DNA of 64,000 bases, taken from the NCBI RefSeq assembly GCF_002086155.1, contig NZ_MVHE01000007.1:62001-126000 (forward strand). Reading direction: 5' to 3'. This stretch comes from Mycobacterium angelicum. GTDB taxonomy: Bacteria > Actinomycetota > Actinomycetes > Mycobacteriales > Mycobacteriaceae. Position 1 is the first letter of the stretch. Every line of letters begins with the position of its first letter. Below the pieces are notes generated by a model. It made no database searches. It saw only the letters and a program-made list of their open reading frames with translations, and was not told where the DNA came from. Positions 58,111-64,000 of the stretch are shown here, piece by piece. The position numbers were made by a program, and so were the translations under genes.

Positions 58111-59022
58111 CTATTGCTCGGTCAGGCCCAATCGCGCCACCAACCATCGCCGCAAATCCGGGCCATAGTCGTCACGATCCAATGCAAAGTCAACCGCAGC
58201 TTTGAGGTACCCGCCGGGATTTCCCAAGTCGTGTCGGGATCCGCGGTGCACAACGACATGCACTGGATGGCCCTCTTTGATCAGCAGCGCGATGGCATCG
58301 GTGAGCTGGACTTCGCCGCCGGCACCACGGTCGATGCGGCGCAGCGCATCGAAGATGGCGCGATCCAGCACATAGCGGCCGGCAGCCGCATACATCGACG
58401 GAGCTTCGGCGGCCTTGGGTTTCTCGACCATCCCCTTGACCTTGAGCACGTCAGGAATGTCGGTGTCAGGGACCTGCTCGACGTCGAAAACGCCGTAAGC
58501 GCTGATCTCTTCCGGCGACACCTCGATGGCACACAACACCGTGCCGCCGAGTTCGGCCCGCACCTGCGACATCGTCTCCAGGACGCCGGTGGGCAGCACC
58601 AGGTCATCGGGTAGCAGCACCATGACGGCGTCCTCGTCGTCGGACAGGCTGGGCTCCACGCAGCCGATGGCGTGCCCGAGGCCCAGTGGCTCGGCCTGCA
58701 CCACCGACTCCACCTTGATCAAAGCCGGGGCACGGCGAACCTTGGCCAGCATGGCCTTCTTGCCGCGCGCCTCGAGGGTGCCCTCGAGCACCAGATCCTC
58801 GACGAAATGTGCGACGACGCCATCCTTGCCTTCGGAAGTGACGATCAGCAGACGTTCGGCGCCGGCGCCGGCCGCCTCGGCGGCCACCAGCTCGATGCCG
58901 GGCGTATCGACGACGGGCAGCAGCTCCTTGGGCACCGTTTTAGTCGCGGGAAGAAAACGCGTGCCCAGACCGGCGGCGGGGACGATCGCCGTGAACGGGA
59001 CCGGTGCTTCTGGGCGTGACAT
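58111..59022 (-). CDS. galU: UTP-glucose-1-phosphate uridylyltransferase
   Basis: A 303-residue nucleotidyltransferase forming UDP-glucose. Nucleotide-binding TAIVPAAGLGTRFLPATKTV, ELLPVVDTPGIELVAAEAAG, QAEPLGLGHAIGC, LLPDDLVLPTGVLE, VKGMVEKPKAAEAPS, GGEVQLTDAI and catalytic-region HDLGNPGGYLKAAVD. UDP-glucose supports galactan (via UDP-galactose), trehalose and glycolipid synthesis. Divergent from the 5-FTHF cyclo-ligase gene with 75 bp between starts. Confidence 0.96.
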   Translation of the reverse strand: MSRPEAPVPFTAIVPAAGLGTRFLPATKTVPKELLPVVDTPGIELVAAEAAGAGAERLLIVTSEGKDGVVAHFVEDLVLEGTLEARGKKAMLAKVRRAPALIKVESVVQAEPLGLGHAIGCVEPSLSDDEDAVMVLLPDDLVLPTGVLETMSQVRAELGGTVLCAIEVSPEEISAYGVFDVEQVPDTDIPDVLKVKGMVEKPKAAEAPSMYAAAGRYVLDRAIFDALRRIDRGAGGEVQLTDAIALLIKEGHPVHVVVHRGSRHDLGNPGGYLKAAVDFALDRDDYGPDLRRWLVARLGLTEQ

Positions 59023-59097
59023 TGTTCAAACCATAGCGCCATATACCTGCGGAGTTGCTGTGGCGGCACCAAAGCCGGGGCTGTCATCGTGTAGGGC

Positions 59098-59703
59098 ATG
59101 GCGGAGGGCACGGCGGCGGCGAGCAAATCCGCGTTGCGGGACCGGTTGAAGGCGGCCCGGCGACATGTCGCCGACGACGTTCGCGCCGCCGAGGCCCGGC
59201 TGCTCTGTGAGCACCTGGAACAGGTCGTGACCGGCGATAACACCGTCTGCGCTTACGTGCCGGTGGGCGCCGAACCGGGGTCGATCGAGATGCTGGACGT
59301 CCTGCTGCGCCGCGCCGGCCGGGTGCTGTTGCCTGTCGCGCGCACCAGCGAAGACAACACTCCGGTGCCGCTGCGCTGGGGCGAGTACAGATCGGAGGGA
59401 CTGGTCACCGCGCGGTGGGGGCTGCTCGAGCCGCCCGAGCCGTGGCTACCGGAGTCGGCGCTGGCCGAAGCGAGCCTGGTACTGCTGCCGGCGCTGGCAG
59501 CCGACCGCCGGGGCGTGCGGCTGGGCCGCGGCCAGGGCTTCTACGACCGCTCGCTGGCGGCCCGTGATCCGCGAGCGCGCCTGGTCGCAGTGGTGCGCGA
59601 CGAAGAATTCGTGGACGAATTGCCCTCCGAGCCGCACGACGTACGAATGACGCACGTACTCACGCCGCGGCGGGGAATGATCGAGGTCACGTGGCGGTTC
59701 TAG
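59098..59703 (+). CDS. 5-formyltetrahydrofolate cyclo-ligase
   Basis: A 201-residue enzyme converting 5-formyl-THF to 5,10-methenyl-THF with ATP. Seen are [60 protein letters not shown] with GFYDR next to it (the GxGxGxYDR-type ATP loop), and the C-terminal [13 protein letters not shown]. Start ATG 59098. Corresponds to Rv0992c and is followed by a CIRCE-controlled transcript. Confidence 0.92.
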   Translation: MAEGTAAASKSALRDRLKAARRHVADDVRAAEARLLCEHLEQVVTGDNTVCAYVPVGAEPGSIEMLDVLLRRAGRVLLPVARTSEDNTPVPLRWGEYRSEGLVTARWGLLEPPEPWLPESALAEASLVLLPALAADRRGVRLGRGQGFYDRSLAARDPRARLVAVVRDEEFVDELPSEPHDVRMTHVLTPRRGMIEVTWRF

Positions 59704-59726
59704 CACTTGAGACGGTAGAGTGCTAA
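59700..59726 (+). promoter_or_regulatory. CIRCE operator (HrcA site) upstream of ruc
   Basis: Left arm CTAGCACTT (two differences from TTAGCACTC), a spacer of exactly 9 nt, and a perfect right arm GAGTGCTAA. This is the CIRCE heat-shock operator bound by HrcA. It overlaps the last codons of the upstream cyclo-ligase gene. HrcA control of Rv0991c-Rv0990c is known in M. tuberculosis. Confidence 0.85.
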
Positions 59727-59734
59727 GCCAGGCT

Positions 59735-59749
59735 TATATTTTCCGGAGG
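59735..59749 (+). promoter_or_regulatory. -10 box and ribosome binding site of ruc
   Basis: TATATT at 59735-59740 is a good -10 candidate downstream of the CIRCE. GGAGG at 59745-59749 lies 5 nt before GTG 59755, which fixes the start. If that -10 is used, the transcript would be nearly leaderless and would lose the GGAGG, so the true -10 may lie within or before the operator. Confidence 0.45.
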
Positions 59750-59754
59750 TTGTT

Positions 59755-60075
59755 GTGCCGACTTACAGCTACGAGTGCACCGAGTGCGCCGACCGCTTCG
59801 ACGTTGTGCAGGCCTTCACCGACGACTCGCTGACCACTTGCGAAAAGTGCTCGGGTCGCCTGCGCAAGTTGTTCAACGCCGTCGGCGTTGTGTTCAAGGG
59901 CAGCGGTTTCTACCGCACCGACAGTCGCGAATCAGGCAAGAAATCCAAGAGCTCGACCAACGGGTCCTCGACGAGTGACTCCGGTTCGAGCTCGGGGTCC
60001 AGCGAGAAGTCGAGCTCGGCATCGAGCGAGAAGGCAAGCAGCGGCTCCACCCCCGCTGCGGCCACCTCAAGCTAG
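59755..60075 (+). CDS. ruc: Redox-regulated chaperone Ruc (zinc-ribbon, FmdB family)
   Basis: A 106-residue protein. The N-terminal zinc ribbon (YSYECTECADRFDVVQAFTD, TTCEKCSGRLRKLF) supplies the four Cys of two CxxC motifs. The C-terminal tail (after about residue 55) is disordered and dominated by Ser, Lys, Gly and Glu ([20 protein letters not shown]). The M. tuberculosis ortholog Rv0991c is a chaperone activated by oxidation, in which the tail is functionally important. HrcA control by the upstream CIRCE fits a proteostasis role. Confidence 0.92.
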   Translation: MPTYSYECTECADRFDVVQAFTDDSLTTCEKCSGRLRKLFNAVGVVFKGSGFYRTDSRESGKKSKSSTNGSSTSDSGSSSGSSEKSSSASSEKASSGSTPAAATSS

Positions 60076-60140
60076 CAAGTTATCCACAACAAGGTTTCTG
60101 AGCGTAATCGCCGGCGGCCGGCCGGCGCTACCGTTGCGGC

Positions 60141-60794
60141 GTGGGCGAATCGCTCAATCCACACTTTTTGAGCCGAATTTCGGCATCCTTGCGTCCGGAC
60201 TGGACGCGCACGGTGCTGGCCCGGCGCGTCGCCGCCGGCGGCCTCGTCGTATTGGCCGGCATTGCGACGCTGCGGTCGAATCCCGACGGCGACCGTGCCG
60301 ATGTGCTGGTCGCCGCCCGCGACCTCACGCCGGGCACCGCGCTGACGGCTGACGACCTGCGGATCGAAAAGCGGTTGACGGCAACCGTTCCCGACGGCTC
60401 GCAGGGCGACCTGGCTGTTGTCGTCGGGGCCACCCTGGCCAGTCCGACGCGCCGTGGCGAGGTACTTACCGATGTTCGGTTGCTGGGCAGCCGGCTGGCC
60501 GAATCCACCGCCGGCCCCGGGGCGCGCATAGTACCCCTGCACCTGGCCGACAGCGCCCTGATTGACCTGATCCGGGTCGGCGACATCGTCGACGTATTGG
60601 CCGCACCGGCCCACGACCCACAACCGGTTGCCCGGGTTCTGGCCACCGACGCCATCGTGGTTTTGATTTCAGCCGAACAAAAGCTGCAGGCAGCCGACAT
60701 CGACCGAGTGGTGTTGGTGGCGCTGCCGGGCCGCGCGGCGAATGCGGTCGCTGGAGCCGCACTGGGTCAGTCGGTCACTCTGATTTTGCACTGA
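60141..60794 (+). CDS. SAF-domain membrane protein (Rv0990c-like)
   Basis: A 217-residue protein with one N-terminal helix (LARRVAAGGLVVLAGIATLR) and a SAF/CpaB-like domain: VLVAARDLTPGTALTADDLR, VVGATLASPTRRGEVLTDVR, ARIVPLHLADSALIDLIRVG, DIVDVLAAPAHD. CpaB/RcpC proteins assist type IVb (Tad) pilus assembly, but no pilus genes are near. The start is GTG 60141, 65 nt after ruc, probably under the same CIRCE control. Corresponds to Rv0990c. Confidence 0.85.
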   Translation: MGESLNPHFLSRISASLRPDWTRTVLARRVAAGGLVVLAGIATLRSNPDGDRADVLVAARDLTPGTALTADDLRIEKRLTATVPDGSQGDLAVVVGATLASPTRRGEVLTDVRLLGSRLAESTAGPGARIVPLHLADSALIDLIRVGDIVDVLAAPAHDPQPVARVLATDAIVVLISAEQKLQAADIDRVVLVALPGRAANAVAGAALGQSVTLILH

Positions 60795-60862
60795 GGGACG
60801 AAACGCCGGGCGCGCCAACATGTCAACGCGACGACTGGACCGAAAAGAAATATGTTGTACCC

Positions 60863-61729
60863 GTGACCGCATCTATGAGCGTGCTCGGCGGCGTGGAGTT
60901 CAGCGATCCGCAATTTGCAATCAGTGTCCGCGACGGCATAACCCGGATCGAGGAGCTGATTCGCACTGAGCTCGCTCAGGGCGACGAAATCATCCGCGAC
61001 GCGGTGCCGGAATCGTTGGAAACCAACGATATTCGGTTCCGGCCGCTATTCACGGTCCTCGCGGCACAATTCGGGCCGAATCCCGACGCGCAGCAGGTCA
61101 CGCTCGCCGGCGCGGCAGTTGAGTTGATGCATCTGGCGACGCTGTGCCACGACACAGTCGTGGATAAGGCAGCGGCGCGAGTTGACACATCGAAGATCCG
61201 CTCGGCCAATAACGTCGCAATTCTCGCCGGCGACTACCGATTCGCGACGGTGTCTCGACTGGGGTCGTGGCTCGGCCCGCGAGCCTTCCAGACCATCGCC
61301 GAGACATTCGCCGAATTGGTCACCGGCCAGATGCGCGAAACACGCAGCGCGCCAACCCATATCGACCGCCTGGAGCATTACCTTCAGTGCGTGCAGGAGA
61401 AGACTGGATCGATAATCGCGGCGGCCGGGCAGCTGGGAGCGACCTTTTCCGGCGCGGGCGAAGAGCAGACCGCTCGTCTGTCGCGACTAGGCCGCCTTAT
61501 CGGCGCCGCGTTTCACATTTCCGAGGACATTATCAGCATCGCCGGAAATTCCGACCAGGTTGCCGAAGTATTCACGCTGCTCCGCAGCGCGGCGGGCCTG
61601 GCTCAGGCAAAGGCAGCCGTGGGCAAGTACGTGGCACAAGCCCGCGACGAGCTGGCCTCCTTACCCGACTGCGCCGCGAGACAAACACTGTCCACACTGG
61701 TCGATTCGACGCTTCTGAAGATCACTTAA
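60863..61729 (+). CDS. grcC2: GrcC2-like polyprenyl diphosphate synthase, degenerate
   Basis: A 288-residue isoprenyl diphosphate synthase-fold protein corresponding to Rv0989c. The usual first Asp-rich motif DDxxD reads HDTVVD (residues 96-101) and the second reads HISEDIIS (218-225), so both are degenerate. The length is about 35-40 residues below typical family members. The loss lies just after the second motif, where the KTLPxL-like helix is normally found. H37Rv Rv0989c is reported as a geranyl diphosphate synthase despite altered motifs. Its last 8 nt overlap the convergent prenyltransferase gene. The protein may be active with reduced chain length, be regulatory, or be decaying. Confidence 0.82.
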   Translation: MTASMSVLGGVEFSDPQFAISVRDGITRIEELIRTELAQGDEIIRDAVPESLETNDIRFRPLFTVLAAQFGPNPDAQQVTLAGAAVELMHLATLCHDTVVDKAAARVDTSKIRSANNVAILAGDYRFATVSRLGSWLGPRAFQTIAETFAELVTGQMRETRSAPTHIDRLEHYLQCVQEKTGSIIAAAGQLGATFSGAGEEQTARLSRLGRLIGAAFHISEDIISIAGNSDQVAEVFTLLRSAAGLAQAKAAVGKYVAQARDELASLPDCAARQTLSTLVDSTLLKIT

Positions 61730-62615
61730 TCAGCACGAAAGCGATGATGAGCAGCAACAAAGCCAGCGGATAATAACTTGCGCTGTCGAACAGCTTTGCC
61801 GCTTGTCTCCCCTCATGAGCACGATGCAATCGCCACGCCGGTATGAGCAGGAAATAGGTGCCGATCGCGGCGCTGGCCAGCACGTAAGGCACACCCAGAT
61901 GTAGCGGTGAGACCAATGGCATGCACAAGCTGCTGACCACCGTAATTCCCAATGCGAACAGGACGACCTTGCCTGCGGTTTCGGTGCCGAGCTCCAGCGG
62001 AATGGTCTTGGCATCGACGCGTTTGTCTTCCACCGTGTCGTTCCAGTCGGCCGGCACGTTCTGCCCTCCGACCTCCCAGGAGAAAACCCAGGCAAGCACC
62101 AGCAAAACCAAGCCGGCAGACGGCTTGGGCGCGACCGCGAAGATAGCGGAAATGGGTCCGCTCGATTTGACCAAACCACTGACCACGGTTCGCCAATAGG
62201 TGATTTTCAAGAGCAGCACGTAGACCACTTCCAGAACCGCTGCGGTAACAAGAATCACCACAATGGCCGGATTCAAGAAGAAGGAGCCAATGATTGCCGC
62301 GATGAACCACAGCGCAAACCAGAGGATTCCCTTCCGCAGGCTCAGCGCCTTCTGCGCCAAGGGATAACGCAACTCCGACGCCTCGACCGAATAACCCGCA
62401 TTGATACCGCCGGCAAACTTCTCCTCGTCCACAGCCTTGCCGACCAGGTCATTAAGGGCATATATCGCGGTATACGCGGAGAAGCCTACGAAGACGGCAA
62501 GGAGAATAACCTGCCATGCGGGAAAGCTGCCGAGCGCAAGTCCCGCGCAAACTGCCGGAGTGGCGAGATCCAGAACACCATGGACGGTCCGGGAGAGCGC
62601 GAAGAACTCTTTCAT
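61722..62615 (-). CDS. UbiA-family prenyltransferase
   Basis: A 297-residue integral membrane protein with 8-9 helices. The first Asp-rich motif is YALNDLVGKAVDEEKF (N55, D56, D63). The second is DWNDTVEDKRVDAKT (D193, D197, D201). These bind the Mg-diphosphate of a prenyl donor. UbiA enzymes attach isoprenoid chains to aromatic rings (quinones, haem O) or to phosphoribose. The acceptor here is unknown. Start ATG 62615, 23 nt after the UbiG-like gene. The gene is AT-rich for this genome (30 G+C of 60 at 62221-62280). Confidence 0.87.
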   Translation of the reverse strand: MKEFFALSRTVHGVLDLATPAVCAGLALGSFPAWQVILLAVFVGFSAYTAIYALNDLVGKAVDEEKFAGGINAGYSVEASELRYPLAQKALSLRKGILWFALWFIAAIIGSFFLNPAIVVILVTAAVLEVVYVLLLKITYWRTVVSGLVKSSGPISAIFAVAPKPSAGLVLLVLAWVFSWEVGGQNVPADWNDTVEDKRVDAKTIPLELGTETAGKVVLFALGITVVSSLCMPLVSPLHLGVPYVLASAAIGTYFLLIPAWRLHRAHEGRQAAKLFDSASYYPLALLLLIIAFVLIK

Positions 62616-62638
62616 GTGCGATGACTCCGCTTGACTCG

Positions 62639-63349
62639 TCAGCCCTTCTTGGTGAAATGCGCTAGGTAGTTCACATCGACAGAATCCGCGGCGAGTCTGA
62701 ATCTCTTGGTGAACGGGTTGTAGATCAGGCTGGCGAACTTGCCGAAATCTAGCGAGTTGGCACGACTCCAAGCCGTCAATTCTCCCGGCCGAATCAATTT
62801 GCTATACGTGTGGGTGCCCCGAGGTAAAAGACGCAAAATGTATTCGCCGCCGACGATGGCGAACAGGAACGCCTTCGGTGTGCGGTTGATCGTTGAGAAG
62901 AAGGCGTGTCCACCGGGTTTCAGGGCGCGAGCGCACGCCGCCACGATCTGCTCCGGTTCCGGCACATGTTCGAGCATCTCCATACATGTCACAACGTCAA
63001 AGCCCCCCGAGTCCTGCGCTGCGACATTTTCGACGCTGTCATACAGGTACGCGATATTCAATCCTTCGCTGCGCGCATGAGCGCGCGCGACGTCCAGCGA
63101 TTGGCGTGACATATCCAAGCCCGTCACCTGGGCACCTGCCTTGGCCAAGGCTTCCGAAAGGATTCCACCGCCGCAGCCGACATCCAGAATTTTCAGGCCC
63201 TCAATACTGACCACGTCTTGGATGAACTTTGTGCGCAACGGATTGATCGAATGAAGCCCGCCCATTTCACCATTCGGGTCCCACCAGATATCCGACACTT
63301 TGTCGAATTTTTCAACCTCGCCGCCATCTACATTGTCGAAAGTCGTCAC
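62639..63349 (-). CDS. UbiG-type O-methyltransferase
   Basis: A 236-residue SAM-dependent methyltransferase. It resembles proteobacterial UbiG (ubiquinone O-methyltransferase) along its length: EKFDKVSDIWWDPNGEMGGL, HSINPLRTKFI, SAM motif LKILDVGCGGGILSEALAKA, VTCMEMLEHVPEPEQIV, LKPGGHAFFSTINRTPKAFL and HTYSKLIRPGEL. Mycobacteria make menaquinone, so ubiquinone is not the expected product. Start GTG 63349, whose GTGA overlaps the cyclase stop by 4 nt. Similarity to UbiG is judged by eye. Confidence 0.9.
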   Translation of the reverse strand: MTTFDNVDGGEVEKFDKVSDIWWDPNGEMGGLHSINPLRTKFIQDVVSIEGLKILDVGCGGGILSEALAKAGAQVTGLDMSRQSLDVARAHARSEGLNIAYLYDSVENVAAQDSGGFDVVTCMEMLEHVPEPEQIVAACARALKPGGHAFFSTINRTPKAFLFAIVGGEYILRLLPRGTHTYSKLIRPGELTAWSRANSLDFGKFASLIYNPFTKRFRLAADSVDVNYLAHFTKKG

Positions 63350-64000
63350 CGTGGCACCATCATCCAGTCGTTGAGAGATCTGCTTGCCTGCTCTATTTCG
63401 CTATACGCAATGTCGTTGACGAAGGTACATCTTCCGATGCCGTGCGGCATGGGCACACGTTGTAACCCATTGCGGTGGTAGACGCGCTCCTCCAGCGAGG
63501 CCCAGAGCACCTGCGGATCGAGGAGTGACATATCCAAAACGATGGTGAGCTTTTCGACCAGGTTGAAGATCCGGGTCGCTTCCTCATCGGTCAACAGTTT
63601 CCGCTCGCGGGAGATCATCACCGAAAGGAGGACGTCCAGCAACACCGCCTCACCATGTAAGAGGTCTGCTTCGTAACGCGTTTCCAATCCATAGCTAAAG
63701 GTGTGACCGAAATCCACTTTGCGATCGAGATCCTCTTCGAGGATATTGGGCTCAAGTTCTTCGATCATCCCCGCTACCGCGCGGTCGAGGATCGCACAAC
63801 CTTCATCGCTTTGCAGTTGAACGTCGACAGCTTCCGGCCCGAGCGCTTCCAACAAATCGAACAGCGCGGCGTCCGTGATGACCGCCAGCTTGATGATCTC
63901 GCAAATGCCGTTCAGTATGTGCCGGCGCGGCAGGGTCCTGAGAAACGACTTGTCGAGCAAAACTTTTTGGGGAGCCTGGAACGCGCCGAGGCGGTTCTTG
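63346..64000 (-). CDS. Sugar-phosphate cyclase (EEVS/dehydroquinate-synthase superfamily), 3' part
   Basis: The last 217 residues; the 5' end lies beyond the right edge. Visible: KNRLGAFQAPQKVLLDKSFL at the edge, NGICEIIKLAVITDAALFDL (Zn-ligand Glu), KVDFGHTFSYGLE and LLHGEAVLLDVLLS (Zn-ligand His residues). The C-terminal VPMPHGIGRCTFVNDI is unlike AroB and recalls sedoheptulose-7-phosphate cyclases such as 2-epi-5-epi-valiolone synthase. Such enzymes make C7 cyclitols from sedoheptulose 7-phosphate with NAD. Dehydroquinate or 2-deoxy-scyllo-inosose synthesis is the alternative. Coupled to the UbiG-like gene. The region is AT-rich (31 G+C of 60 at 63541-63600). Confidence 0.83.
   Translation of the reverse strand, partial: KNRLGAFQAPQKVLLDKSFLRTLPRRHILNGICEIIKLAVITDAALFDLLEALGPEAVDVQLQSDEGCAILDRAVAGMIEELEPNILEEDLDRKVDFGHTFSYGLETRYEADLLHGEAVLLDVLLSVMISRERKLLTDEEATRIFNLVEKLTIVLDMSLLDPQVLWASLEERVYHRNGLQRVPMPHGIGRCTFVNDIAYSEIEQASRSLNDWMMVPR

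Noticed and set aside
63346..64000. Housekeeping aroB
   Set aside because: Mycobacterial aroB sits with aroC and aroK, and the C-terminal motifs here differ. The full gene would be needed to exclude it completely.

Overview
The window is chromosomal DNA from a high-GC actinomycete, almost certainly a non-tuberculous, probably slow-growing Mycobacterium. Protein sequences and gene order follow the Mycobacterium tuberculosis H37Rv segment Rv1026 to Rv0989c, reversed, with several insertions. All ortholog statements rest on recall of H37Rv gene order and proteins, not on a search.

Layout. 1-8261: ppx2 (5' end only), Rv1025, the FtsB/DivIC-like Rv1024, eno, lpqU, mazG and mfd, all on the minus strand. 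8368-10552: a second lysA-like gene, a possible 42-residue secreted peptide and the TetR regulator Rv1019. 10700-16821: tRNA-Gln, glmU, prsA, an ArsC-type reductase, lpqT, an SDR, rplY and pth on the plus strand. 16835-22707: the acyl-AMP ligase pks16, ispE, ksgA, rpfB and tatD on the minus strand. 22746-24302: metG. 24460-32673: accessory genes (PAS protein, two TetR regulators, a c-di-GMP synthase/phosphodiesterase upstream of a Rv1006-like lipoprotein, and an NDH-type flavoprotein with an ECF41 sigma factor). 32721-43231: conserved pabB, Rv1004c, rsmI, pmt, arcA, alkB, two DUF5642 lipoproteins and the cAMP-dependent lysine acetyltransferase. A DUF559 gene between pmt and arcA is bracketed by two copies of a 63-bp repeat. 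43288-54576: an accessory island with a methyltransferase, a secreted C39-like peptidase, MmpS/MmpL, a membrane sulfite-oxidase-like protein and a P450/ferredoxin/reductase operon. 54704-60794: tRNA-Ala, the divisome pair glpR/sepX and glp/moeA, rimJ, galU, a 5-FTHF cyclo-ligase, the chaperone gene ruc behind a CIRCE operator, and a SAF-domain protein.

The most interesting part is the right edge (60863-64000). A degenerate prenyl-diphosphate synthase gene (grcC2) meets, tail to tail, a translationally coupled, markedly AT-richer operon. That operon encodes a sugar-phosphate cyclase (EEVS/dehydroquinate-synthase type), a UbiG-type O-methyltransferase and a UbiA-type prenyltransferase. Mycobacteria use menaquinone, so UbiG is unexpected. 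Together the genes look like a transferred pathway for a prenylated, O-methylated cyclitol- or quinone-like compound. The cluster continues beyond the window.

Other notable signals are a family of three 63-bp palindromic repeats, a nested inverted repeat before glmU, an ECF41-type promoter, an 11-bp direct repeat upstream of pks16, and a terminator-like leader hairpin before rpfB.
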